Below, in pieces: positions 7,918-16,320 of a stretch of DNA of 64,000 nucleotides; position 1 is the stretch's first letter; every line of letters begins with the position of its first letter. The DNA is from DASVRZ01 sp038228695 (GTDB lineage Bacteria > Verrucomicrobiota > Verrucomicrobiia > Chthoniobacterales > DASVRZ01). The stretch lies in the NCBI GenBank assembly GCA_038228695.1, contig JBBRPA010000004.1, positions 1 to 64,000 of the forward strand, written 5' to 3'. The notes under the pieces were generated by a model that searched no databases, was not told the DNA's origin, and worked only from the letters and a program-made list of their open reading frames with translations. The translations under genes were made by a program, and so were the position numbers.

Positions 7918-9444
7918 TTAGGCGGGACGGGGAGCGGTCATTCCCGCAGAGTGCGGTTCGCGGCCCGGTTTCAGAAAGAGCGTGCGGATTTCCATCGAAG
8001 CCCAACGGAATATCGCGCGGCGGAGGATTTTCAGCGTGCTCGCATCGGGACTGAATCCCGGATATAACTCGCGCCAGTGTTCGTTTTTTTCTCCGTAGGT
8101 CCCGGCAGCGATGCGTTTGCGGGCAATCTGCGAAAGCCGGCGGTTGTAGGTGCGCATGAAGGCGCCCACGATGTCGCCCGGCAATCCGCCGTAGGGCGGG
8201 ATATGATAGCGAGCGGGATCCGCAGAGTAAGCCTGTCGCACCGGACCCAAAAAGTAGAGACTGACGTCGAGCATAAACGCGGTGGACATCAGTTCCGCGT
8301 CCCCAATGTAATAGTATTTGTCCTGATAAACACCCGCGAACCATTTCCGGAAATTATCCTCCCAACGGAAATTGGCCTCATCCACTGCCTTGGAAATATT
8401 CTCGCCCGCGAAAGCGCGACTGATCAGATCCACCGCGCTCGTCGTGCTGTAAGAAATGAAATCTAGCCCGGGGGAATACATCGGGTCCATGAATCCAGCG
8501 GTGTCGCCAACCATGAACCAGCCTTCGTCTGCGACTTTCTTCTGGCGGAACGGCAGTTGGGAGCAGGCTTTCATGTCGCCCTGCACTGAGGTGGCGTTTT
8601 CAAAAAGCATTTTTCCGACCGGATGAGTAAGGAGATGGGCTTTGAGTCGCTCTCCAAGGTTAGCTCCTTCGGGCAGTTGGAAAATCCGGCGATCGAAGAC
8701 GCAGCCGACGCTGAAGTCGCCGCCCTTAAGCGGAATGATCCAGCACCACCAACCGTAGCCGTTGAGGTGATTAGTGGCCCACGTCCGCTGGGTTCGGCAG
8801 ACGTCGCTGAAATCGAGGTGCTCTGATTTCAACTCGGCGGAATCGAAGTCGCGGACGTTTTGGAATCGGCCCCAAATCGCAGCGGTCGGTTGCTCCGTGA
8901 TGGGTTCCAACAAACCGAGTTTGCGCCCAATCATCGCCACCCGTCCGCTTGCGTCAACGAGCCAGCGCGCGGTGATCTTGCGGGTTTGACCTTCCGCATC
9001 GACCTCCAATTCATGGTGGCCGGCCGCGATCTCGAACTTCCGGATTTTTGCCGGGCGGAGCAAATCCGCGCCCGCGGCAACCGCCTCCTCGAGCACGTGC
9101 TGGTCGAGTTGCTGGCGGTCGAGTTGAAACGTGGGCAGGCGACCTTGGTATTTTGGGCCGATCTCCGAGCAGTCAGAAAAATTCTCCGTACCCGGCCGGG
9201 CAAACCACATCCGCAGGCCCTGTTTGGTCAGATGGTGGTGGCCGAGATATTTTGTTAGTCCGAGAACTCGGGTGAGAAAACATGCACTCACTTCGCTGGT
9301 CGATTCACCTACTTTACGGTCGAATTCAGTCGATTTTTCAATGACCAGAATTCGCATCGACGGCACCTTGCGTTTGAGCATGAGAGCGGTGGCGGCTCCG
9401 GCAAGGGAACCACCCATTACCACCGTGTCGTAGGCCGAGTCCAT
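7918..9444 (-). CDS. FAD-dependent monooxygenase/halogenase-like protein
   Basis: A 508-residue flavoprotein from ATG 9444 (MDSAYDTVVMGG). The Rossmann FAD site GGSLAGAATA is at residues 11-20, a second FAD motif GDTAGFMDP starts near 313, and WWCWIIP near 232-238 matches the WxWxIP motif of flavin-dependent halogenases. The same superfamily includes geranylgeranyl-reductase-like enzymes, and the conserved halogenase Lys cannot be assigned with confidence, so halogenation is only a possibility. A longer frame to 9498 enters the promoter of the divergent aminotransferase. The 74-base gap between the two could hold shared control. Confidence 0.75.
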   Translation of the reverse strand: MDSAYDTVVMGGSLAGAATALMLKRKVPSMRILVIEKSTEFDRKVGESTSEVSACFLTRVLGLTKYLGHHHLTKQGLRMWFARPGTENFSDCSEIGPKYQGRLPTFQLDRQQLDQHVLEEAVAAGADLLRPAKIRKFEIAAGHHELEVDAEGQTRKITARWLVDASGRVAMIGRKLGLLEPITEQPTAAIWGRFQNVRDFDSAELKSEHLDFSDVCRTQRTWATNHLNGYGWWCWIIPLKGGDFSVGCVFDRRIFQLPEGANLGERLKAHLLTHPVGKMLFENATSVQGDMKACSQLPFRQKKVADEGWFMVGDTAGFMDPMYSPGLDFISYSTTSAVDLISRAFAGENISKAVDEANFRWEDNFRKWFAGVYQDKYYYIGDAELMSTAFMLDVSLYFLGPVRQAYSADPARYHIPPYGGLPGDIVGAFMRTYNRRLSQIARKRIAAGTYGEKNEHWRELYPGFSPDASTLKILRRAIFRWASMEIRTLFLKPGREPHSAGMTAPRPA

Positions 9445-9518
9445 GTAGGGAGAAGATAGCCGGGACGTGGTCCGGTGCAAGCTCGACAGCACGGTCAAAC
9501 GGGCGTTTATTCGGGGCG

Positions 9519-10883
9519 ATGCTGCCCGACATTCAGACGCCTGTCCCCGGTCCGCGCTCGCTTGCGCTGGCCAAGCGATTGCGCAGGGCGGAGAGTCGCA
9601 ACGTGACCTTTGTGGCAGATGGATTTCCGATTTTTTGGGAACGCGCCGAAGGGGTGAACGTCTGGGACGCCGATGGGAATCGCCACCTTGATCTGACCTC
9701 GGGCTTTGCCGTGGCTGGTCTCGGCTACGGTCCTCCGGAGATAGTTGCCGCGATCCGTGACCAAGCAGAAATGCTCTACCATGCGATGGGTGACGTGCAT
9801 CCGACCGAGTTAAAGGTCCGCCTCTGCGAAGAATTGAGCGAAATCACCTTCGAGCGTTGGGGTCTCGGCAGCGGAAAAACCATCCTCGCCAACTCTGGTT
9901 CGGAGGCGGTTGAGGCCGCGTTGAAAACCGCGTTTCTCGCTACCGGAAAACGGGGCGTAATTTCTTTCGACGGTGCCTATCACGGCCTCGGTTATGGAGC
10001 GTTGGAGATCGCCGGGCTGCCGTTTTTTCGTGACCCTTTTCGACTTCAACTCGGAGACTTCGCGCGCCTCGTTCCTTTTCCTGATTGCGCAGCGTGCCCG
10101 TTTGGCGAAGTGCGACCAGAGGGGCAACCGTTTCCAGAATGTCACGCCTGCTGCCTGGAAAAAATTGAGCAAACAATCGAGGTCCACCTCGCGACCGGGG
10201 AGGTGGGCTGCATTTTGGTCGAGCCCTGTCAGGGTCGGGCGGGTGACATTGTGCCGCCGCGCGAATTTCTGCCACTGCTCCGGCGGATCTGCGACGCGCA
10301 CGGGGTCCTGCTAATTTACGATGAAATTTACACGGGCTTTAACCGCACCGGATTGCTTTTTGCGACTGATCATTCCGATGTTCGGCCGGATCTGATCTGT
10401 CTCGGAAAGGGTCTCACCTCGGGCTTTCCGCTTTCTGCTTGCGTGGGCCGGGCGGCAGTCATGGACGCGTGGCCGGAGTCCGGCGGTGAGGCTTTGCACA
10501 CGAGTACCTTTCTCGGCAACCCGCTCGGCTGCCGGATGGCGCTGGAGTCGATTCGGATGCAAACCCATCCCGCCGTTGCCCAACTCGTGCAGACCACCGG
10601 TGGAAAACTTTGGACGGCCTTGGAGGGAATATCTCATCCCCTCTGCGGACGCGTCCGAGGGATAGGGTTGATGTTAGGTTTGGAGGTGTTAGATGCGGCC
10701 GGTGGACCTAACCCCGCGTTGATGGGACGCATTATCACTTCCGGGTTGCGCGACGGCCTTATCTTTCTCGGAGGCGGAAAAAAAGGCAACATCCTCTCCT
10801 TCACCCCTCCCTTTGCAATTTCGGAAGCAGAAATCGCCTTCGTTTGCGAGCAGTTGCAAGGTTACTTCGATGAGGCGGGCTGA
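9519..10883 (+). CDS. Class III PLP-dependent aminotransferase
   Basis: A 454-residue fold-type I aminotransferase. The cofactor Asp is in LLIYDEIYTGFNRTG (Asp268) and the Schiff-base Lys in LGKGLTSGFP (Lys297); NSGSEAVEAALK (125-136) binds the phosphate. The family moves amino groups from omega-amino acids or amines (GABA, ornithine, acetylornithine) to oxo acids; the substrate is unknown. An unusual Cys-rich insert at residues 190-212 carries two CxxC pairs (190/193 and 208/211). It is divergent from the halogenase-like gene and touches the pseudopilin gene downstream. Confidence 0.85.
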   Translation: MLPDIQTPVPGPRSLALAKRLRRAESRNVTFVADGFPIFWERAEGVNVWDADGNRHLDLTSGFAVAGLGYGPPEIVAAIRDQAEMLYHAMGDVHPTELKVRLCEELSEITFERWGLGSGKTILANSGSEAVEAALKTAFLATGKRGVISFDGAYHGLGYGALEIAGLPFFRDPFRLQLGDFARLVPFPDCAACPFGEVRPEGQPFPECHACCLEKIEQTIEVHLATGEVGCILVEPCQGRAGDIVPPREFLPLLRRICDAHGVLLIYDEIYTGFNRTGLLFATDHSDVRPDLICLGKGLTSGFPLSACVGRAAVMDAWPESGGEALHTSTFLGNPLGCRMALESIRMQTHPAVAQLVQTTGGKLWTALEGISHPLCGRVRGIGLMLGLEVLDAAGGPNPALMGRIITSGLRDGLIFLGGGKKGNILSFTPPFAISEAEIAFVCEQLQGYFDEAG

Positions 10884-10884
10884 C

Positions 10885-11649
10885 ATGCGTTCGAGTGCTT
10901 TTACGCTGATCGAATTGTTAGTCGTCATCGTGCTCATCGCTGTGTTAGTAGCGATCATCTTTCCTGCGATGTCCAATAGCCGGGTTGTTGCCCTCTCCTC
11001 CAAATGTCAGGCCAATCTCCGGCAGATCGGGGTCGCACTCACTAGTTTTACTAACGAGAACAACAACAATCTTCCCCAATCCGCCTATGGCCCCACTACC
11101 GCTCCCACTACCAACGGCCCCAACTACAAATGGATGGACGCCATTTTCCCCTACGCTCCCTCGGAAAAAATTTTCCTTTGCCCCGGCGACACCGAGTCGA
11201 AATATACCGCCGCTCGCAACCTCGCTGCCGGCCAGACTAGTACTGACTACGGTAGCTACGGAATGAATGGCGCGTATCGTGACACCGGTGATGGCCAGAC
11301 CCCACCGCGCAGTACCGCCGCCGTTCCCATCAGCCGCCTGCTCATTGCCGAACCTGCGACCACGGTTTGGATCGCGGACACCAACAACCGCCAGCAAGCG
11401 AACGGCTCCTTCGGCTTCACGTGGGCTAACGCGGGAGCTAACCCCGGCATTACCACGAGTAGCACGGGCCAAGCTCGGCAGTTGGAAGCGATCATCGAGC
11501 GTCACCGCGCGCTGACCAACGTTCTCTTCTGCGACGGCCACGTCGAGACTCGTAGATTGGAGGCGCTGACGAAGATGCACAGCGTGGTCGATCCTGTTGA
11601 TCGCGCCACAAAGAACGTGATGTATCAATTCACGATCGAGGCCGACTAA
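10885..11649 (+). CDS. Type II secretion-like pseudopilin
   Basis: A 254-residue protein with a class III leader: from ATG 10885, MRSSAFTLIELLVVIVLIA, with cleavage expected before Phe and the conserved Glu at position 5 of the mature form. The rest is a large globular domain ending in a LFCDGHVE motif, matching the Verrucomicrobia/Planctomycetes pseudopilin group (DUF1559-like, H-x-DG type). An alternative ATG at 10870 lies before the aminotransferase stop. Such proteins are cleaved by prepilin peptidase and sit in the inner membrane/periplasm. A secretin is at 46.7-48.5 kb, but no secretion ATPase is in the window. Confidence 0.85.
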   Translation: MRSSAFTLIELLVVIVLIAVLVAIIFPAMSNSRVVALSSKCQANLRQIGVALTSFTNENNNNLPQSAYGPTTAPTTNGPNYKWMDAIFPYAPSEKIFLCPGDTESKYTAARNLAAGQTSTDYGSYGMNGAYRDTGDGQTPPRSTAAVPISRLLIAEPATTVWIADTNNRQQANGSFGFTWANAGANPGITTSSTGQARQLEAIIERHRALTNVLFCDGHVETRRLEALTKMHSVVDPVDRATKNVMYQFTIEAD

Positions 11650-12116
11650 CCACGGATCAGTCCGAGTTCACGAACGCGCTGGTAGGTCAGCGGGACGCTG
11701 GTTGGGCTGAGCACTTTTTGACTGAGCGGGCGAACAATGAAAAGCCGGTGATCGCCGGAATCAGCGGCGGCGGTAACCTCGCATTCGATGTAACCGATCG
11801 CGCCGGTAAGAAAGGGCAGGCCCGATGTTAGGAAAGCCGTTTCTCCGGCGCGTAACTTGTCGCGGGTCGCGCCAGAGACTTGTCCCAAGCGACGGATCAG
11901 ACTGGTTTGGTTTTCCGCTAGGAGATTAATGACGAGACGTCCGGTTTGTTCGACGATGGAAATAGTTAGATCGTTCTTCTCGAGAGCAATAGTGAGGAGA
12001 ACCGGATCGCGGCTGGTCTGCATAATCCAGGCGACGATGTTGGCATTGCACTTTTCGCCAAGGCGCGTGGTCACAGCGTGGAGATCGTAGTTCTTGAATT
12101 TCAGCAGTTTGCGCAT
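11646..12116 (-). CDS. Flavin reductase-like FMN-binding protein
   Basis: From ATG 12116 the protein has 156 residues (MRKLLKFKNYDLHAVTTRLG). It matches the split-barrel flavin reductase fold: a central NAVAYTTSRDP-type strand region (IVAWIMQTSRDP), RLVINLLAENQ, and an IECEV...DHRLFIVRP segment near the C-terminus. Such enzymes bind FMN and often pass reduced flavin to monooxygenases, so a partner role with the halogenase-like protein at 7.9-9.4 kb is possible but unsupported by operon structure. It overlaps the convergent pseudopilin stop by 4 bases. The longer frame to 12500 is antisense noise. Confidence 0.75.
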   Translation of the reverse strand: MRKLLKFKNYDLHAVTTRLGEKCNANIVAWIMQTSRDPVLLTIALEKNDLTISIVEQTGRLVINLLAENQTSLIRRLGQVSGATRDKLRAGETAFLTSGLPFLTGAIGYIECEVTAAADSGDHRLFIVRPLSQKVLSPTSVPLTYQRVRELGLIRG

Positions 12117-12159
12117 CCGGTGATTGGGAGGGATACGTCGGACGGAGTGAAAACGTTGC

Positions 12160-12774
12160 CTAGAAACGCGGCCAAGGGCGCTTCGGAATGAGCGAGCGAC
12201 TGGGATTGACCGGGGCGTAAAACGGGGCCTGTGTTTCGGGAGCGGGAGAAGGCATGGGGTTTTTCCCCGGCTTGGGCGCGGAGGGTGTTCCGACAGGAGA
12301 CGGCGCGGCAACTGCCACGGCCGGGGTGCTGGTTTCTGAGGCAAGATTAAGGCGGCGGAGGTTAACAGACAGATAAATGGCAAATGCGATGAACCCGATG
12401 CCGGCCGCGATAAAGAGGAGGATGCGAGTGACCTGCTCCCCGTCGGGAGGATTGGCGGCGGACCGGGCGCGGCGAGGGATGCGGAAGGTCGATTCGTCAT
12501 ACCGCTCTACATTGAGATATTGATAGTTTTCGATACCCATCCGCGCCGGGACGACTAAGTCACTGACGCCATCCTTGACGTTGACCTTAAGGTGTTTGCC
12601 GTAGAGGGAGAGAAAATTCCGCGCGTGGGTGATGCTTGGGAAACCCGAGTAATCGTCGGCTTCCAGTGCGGTGATAATGGCCGGGCGCATCTTTGTCGCG
12701 GCGGTGATGTCCTCGATGGACAGGCCCCGTTTCAGCCGCTCCGCTTTCAGGCGTTGTCCCGGGGAATCACTCAT
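12160..12774 (-). CDS. RodZ-like helix-turn-helix membrane protein
   Basis: A 204-residue protein with an N-terminal HTH domain (residues about 5-75, GQRLKAERLKRGLSIEDI) of the RodZ/HTH_25 type, a basic linker, one transmembrane helix near 120-140 (ILLFIAAGIGFIAFAIYL) and a Pro/Ala/Ser-rich tail. RodZ links MreB to the envelope and helps set cell shape. The C-terminal beta domain of true RodZ is absent, so it is a short relative. It lies 39 bases downstream of ftsK on the same strand, suggesting a division/shape cluster. Confidence 0.7.
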   Translation of the reverse strand: MSDSPGQRLKAERLKRGLSIEDITAATKMRPAIITALEADDYSGFPSITHARNFLSLYGKHLKVNVKDGVSDLVVPARMGIENYQYLNVERYDESTFRIPRRARSAANPPDGEQVTRILLFIAAGIGFIAFAIYLSVNLRRLNLASETSTPAVAVAAPSPVGTPSAPKPGKNPMPSPAPETQAPFYAPVNPSRSLIPKRPWPRF

Positions 12775-12813
12775 ACAAAAAATGCGGGAACCGCAAGTCC
12801 GAGATCAGCCGCA

Positions 12814-15300
12814 TTACACGAGCGAATCTAGATCAACGAGGATCTCGCGGGGTTTCGCTCCCTCGCCGGGCCCGAGAATGCCGCGATTCTCGAGAATGTC
12901 CACGATGCGGGCAGCGCGGGTGTAGCCAAGGCGGAGGCGGCGCTGGAGCAGCGAGGTTGAGGCCTTCTTTTCCTGGCGGATGATTTCGAGGCATTTCTGA
13001 ACCAGTTCCTCATCCTCCTCGCTGACCTCCTCCTCTTCGTCGCCACCGGTGTTGATGGATTTTTGGACGGCTTCATCGAAGGTAGCCGGAGCTTGGGCGG
13101 AGACGTAATCGACGAGTTTTTGAATTTCATCGTCGGTGACCAATACGCCTTGTGAACGAATAATCCGGTTGGCTCCCGGCGGCATGTAAAGCATATCGCC
13201 CTGGCCAAGGAGACGTTCCGCTCCTTTTTCGTCGAGGATGATGCGGCTGTCGAGTCCGCTGGCGACCTGGAAGGCAATGCGGCACGGGACGTTGGCCTTG
13301 ATCACGCCGGTGATGACATCGGCTCGAGGCGTTTGCGTGGCAATGATCATGTGGATGCCGGCGGCGCGAGCTTTTTGAGTAATGCGTGCGATGCCGCTTT
13401 CGACGTCAGCGGGTGCGGTCTGCATGAGATCGGCCAACTCATCGACGATGACGACGATGTAAGGCAGCCGGTCGGGAATGATGAGATCGTCGTCGCGCTG
13501 GACGCTGATTTTTGGAAGTTCGGGTTGGGCGATCGCAGCGTTTTCGAGGACCTCGTCGGAGATGAAATCGTCGGGTAGAGGTTCATCGGTGTGATGGGTC
13601 TTATCGGACTCATGGGACCTATCTGCTTCCGCATCAAGTTCGGCCTGGGTTTTTGGCAAAGGCCTCGCGTTGAAGGACGCGATGTTGCGCACACCTAACT
13701 TGGCGAACATCTGGTAGCGGTTCTCCATTTCATTGATCACCCAGCGGAGGGCGAGCAGGACTTTTTTCGGATCGGTAACGACGGGCACCACGAGATGCGG
13801 GAGCGTATTGTAAATCTGCATTTCGACCACCTTCGGATCGATCATGATGAAGCGAAGCTGGTCGGGAGTGAACTTATAGAGAATGCTAGCGATGACTGCG
13901 TTGATGCAGACGCTTTTGCCCGAGCCGGTGGTTCCGGCGACGAGGCAGTGGGGCATAGCGGCGAGATCCGCGATGATGGTTTTTCCGTAAACATCCTTGC
14001 CGAGCGCGATGGGAATGCGGGCCTTGGTGTTAGCCCAGTCTTCGGATTCGAGGATTTCGCGAAGAGTGACTTTGACCTTCTTCGAGTTAGCGATTTCGAT
14101 CCCGACGGTGTCCTTGCCTGGGATGGGGGCGAGAATGTTAATCCGCTCAGCGCGAGTGGCGCGTTGGATGTCGGCTTCGAGACTGGCGATCCGGTCAACC
14201 CGAACGCCTTTGGCGGGGTAAACCTCGTAGCGGGTGATGGTGGGGCCTTTGGTGATGTCGCCGGGGCTGGCGGCAATTCCGAAATGAGCCAGCGTCTCGA
14301 TCAGAGTGGCCTGAATCTGAAGTAATTCGTCGTGGTTGGCCTCGCTGTGAGCGGAAAAATCGCGCTCGTCGAGAAGGTCGAGATCGGGCATTTTATAATC
14401 TTCGAATGCACCAGCGTCGACTGGGTGAAGCATTTCTTGCTCCTTCTTTTTCGGATCGAGCTTTGGTTTGGCGGCAGGCAGCGGAACCGAGGTATCGGTG
14501 ACCTTGGGCGGCGGTCGCGAGGGCAGCAAATCGGATGCGGGAACCTGAGGGGTGAGCCCGTCGGTCGGGACACCTTTTTTGCGCAGATCGCGCTCAAGAC
14601 GGCGCTGCTCCTTTTCGAGGCGACGGAGTTCGGTCTCTTGGCGCTCGCCTTCGGTGGCGTTTTCGAGGCGGCGCTGTTCGACGGCTTCGAAGGCACGGAT
14701 GATGGTTCGTTTGATCCAGGAAATACTCGCGATGAGGAGGTGGATCGGCCGGATGCCAGTGGCGAGAACGAGGCTGATAAAATAGACCCCGGCGACGAGC
14801 ATGGTCGAGCCTGGGCCGCCGAGGAGACGCTCGAGAAGGAGTTTGCCGAGGTGGTAGCCAATCGTGCCGCCGGGTCCGTCGTTATTAAATTCATGGGCCC
14901 AGCTTTGCAAAAACCAAGGCTGAATCTGCGCGAGGCAAGCGCCACTGATGATGAAGACGATAACCCAAGGCAGGCGGCGGAGAAGCGAAGAGCCGAGGAC
15001 GAGTTTGACGCCGCCGTAGCCCAGGAGGAGCGCGGCGACGAGGTAAGAAGCCGCGCCGAGGCAAAGGTAACTGAAGCCGGCGATGACCGCGCCGACTGGG
15101 CCGACGAAGTTCTGCGCCGGGCTGTTCGGCGGCGATGCGGTGCTAAACCAGACCCAGGTTGGAACATCGCGCGGCGTGTAGGAGACCAAGGCCATGAAAT
15201 AGGCCACGCCGATTACGACGAGGCTCAGTCCGATGACCTCATTCCAATGGCGTGGACGGGATGAGTCGGAGTTTTTCGCAGCTTTGGCGGCAGGTGGCAT
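12814..15300 (-). CDS. ftsK: DNA translocase FtsK/SpoIIIE
   Basis: From ATG 15300 (MPPAAKAAKNSD) it has 828 residues. Four to five N-terminal membrane helices are followed by a charged Arg/Glu linker, the alpha/beta motor with Walker A AGTTGSGKSVCINA, Walker B-like IVVIVDELADLM and the QTPRADVITG stretch, and a C-terminal winged-helix gamma domain (LLQRRLRLGYTRAARIVD). It pumps DNA through the septum and helps XerCD resolve chromosome dimers. An acidic insert of about 50 residues sits before Walker B, and part of it is encoded by a 9-bp repeat array (13585-13629). Confidence 0.95.
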   Translation of the reverse strand: MPPAAKAAKNSDSSRPRHWNEVIGLSLVVIGVAYFMALVSYTPRDVPTWVWFSTASPPNSPAQNFVGPVGAVIAGFSYLCLGAASYLVAALLLGYGGVKLVLGSSLLRRLPWVIVFIISGACLAQIQPWFLQSWAHEFNNDGPGGTIGYHLGKLLLERLLGGPGSTMLVAGVYFISLVLATGIRPIHLLIASISWIKRTIIRAFEAVEQRRLENATEGERQETELRRLEKEQRRLERDLRKKGVPTDGLTPQVPASDLLPSRPPPKVTDTSVPLPAAKPKLDPKKKEQEMLHPVDAGAFEDYKMPDLDLLDERDFSAHSEANHDELLQIQATLIETLAHFGIAASPGDITKGPTITRYEVYPAKGVRVDRIASLEADIQRATRAERINILAPIPGKDTVGIEIANSKKVKVTLREILESEDWANTKARIPIALGKDVYGKTIIADLAAMPHCLVAGTTGSGKSVCINAVIASILYKFTPDQLRFIMIDPKVVEMQIYNTLPHLVVPVVTDPKKVLLALRWVINEMENRYQMFAKLGVRNIASFNARPLPKTQAELDAEADRSHESDKTHHTDEPLPDDFISDEVLENAAIAQPELPKISVQRDDDLIIPDRLPYIVVIVDELADLMQTAPADVESGIARITQKARAAGIHMIIATQTPRADVITGVIKANVPCRIAFQVASGLDSRIILDEKGAERLLGQGDMLYMPPGANRIIRSQGVLVTDDEIQKLVDYVSAQAPATFDEAVQKSINTGGDEEEEVSEEDEELVQKCLEIIRQEKKASTSLLQRRLRLGYTRAARIVDILENRGILGPGEGAKPREILVDLDSLV
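13585..13629. repeat. 9-bp tandem repeat array inside ftsK
   Basis: Five consecutive degenerate 9-mers read ATCGGTGTG, ATGGGTCTT, ATCGGACTC, ATGGGACCT and ATCTGCTTC on the plus strand. Nine is a multiple of three, so the coding strand keeps frame and gives tripeptide repeats (RSH, ESD, KTH, HTD) in the acidic insert before Walker B. The units resemble ATGGGACTT-type intergenic repeats I recall from other bacterial genomes. Confidence 0.7.
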
Positions 15301-15370
15301 AGGCGGAGGCGATTGTAGCCTGTCGGCACCAGCCTTCAACAGAGGAATTCAAAAGGAAGTGAGGGGTGAG

Positions 15371-16099
15371 TTATTTCGCCTCGTTGAGGTTCCAGTCATA
15401 GTCCTGAAAAGTTATCTGGATGTTGGACGGAAGTTTCTTTTTTCTGAATTGGTTAATGTAGGCGAGCGTGCCGCCGTGGGGTTGGAAATCTTTTTCATTC
15501 CATTTGAAAATGCTGGAGAGGGCGACGGATTTCCCACCCTGCGAGACACTCAGGGCGAGCGGGTTTTTCGTGACGAAATTAGTAAAATGCGTCGTGAGCT
15601 GCGCGTCGAGTTGGGCACCGGTAAATACCTCGTTGGGGAGCCATGGGCAACTGTGGCTGGCGCAATTGATGGCGGCGTGGATGCGGGGCTCCTTAAAGCG
15701 GTCGATGATGATGTCGTGCTCAAGTTTGTTCAGACTCATTTTTTCGCCGGAAACTGTGATGGTTTTACGAGTGAAAAATCCGAAGAGCGGATAGACGTCT
15801 TGGATGCTACCGATGGGATAGGCGGCTAGGACGTTGTGAAGGGTCCAAGCGTTGTAGGCATTGATGTAGAAGGCGAGCTGATCGTTGCGGCTGAGCGTGG
15901 CGACGTCGGTTTGGGCAATCATCCGGGTGTAGTCTTCAAGGGCTTGAAGGTCTGGGCCGTTCGCTTTCCAAGCGGCGTAACGGACGCCGGCCGGGGAAAC
16001 GTATTTGCGGAGGAGCGCGGTGTAAGCGGCATCCGGATTTTCTGGGGCGGCGTGAAGAATGGAGGCGAAGGCGAGGAAAATGACGAGGATGGTTTTCAT
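15371..16099 (-). CDS. Secreted DUF547 protein
   Basis: A 242-residue protein with a cleavable signal peptide (residues 1-17, MKTILVIFLAFASILHA) and the DUF547 hallmark HAAINCASHSCPWL near residue 141, containing two Cys. The preceding LAFYINAYNAWTLH stretch is also typical. DUF547 has a papain/transglutaminase-like look, but no activity is established to my knowledge. It is likely periplasmic. It stands between ftsK and the truncated glycosyltransferase on the same strand without tight coupling. Confidence 0.85.
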   Translation of the reverse strand: MKTILVIFLAFASILHAAPENPDAAYTALLRKYVSPAGVRYAAWKANGPDLQALEDYTRMIAQTDVATLSRNDQLAFYINAYNAWTLHNVLAAYPIGSIQDVYPLFGFFTRKTITVSGEKMSLNKLEHDIIIDRFKEPRIHAAINCASHSCPWLPNEVFTGAQLDAQLTTHFTNFVTKNPLALSVSQGGKSVALSSIFKWNEKDFQPHGGTLAYINQFRKKKLPSNIQITFQDYDWNLNEAK

Positions 16100-16129
16100 A
16101 GTGAGTGCTTTAAGGCTTCAGGAATAATA

Positions 16130-16270
16130 TCACGGATGGAGCGTCTCGGGTGATGAAGCCAAAATACTAACTTCGCCGATTTGCGGCAAGGCGGCCCATT
16201 GCGGCGCACGAGAAAGCAGAAACTCGTCATCGCCCCAGCAGGGAATGATCAGTGAAATCGGGCCGGTCAT
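16130..16270 (-). pseudogene. Truncated glycosyltransferase family 2 N-terminus
   Basis: A 46-codon frame starting MTGPISLIIPCWGDDEFL has the opening beta-strand of family 2 glycosyltransferases (ISLIIPCW). It stops at TGA 16132-16130 after TLHP, before any DXD motif, so only the first part of the Rossmann half is present. It follows dnaB by 50 bases. It is either a stump left by a deletion or a small ORF that resembles one; the former seems more likely. Confidence 0.45.
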
Positions 16271-16320
16271 CGGGAAAGGATCCCAGAAAAAACTAACCTC
16301 CGGGCGGTGCGGCATCCAGC

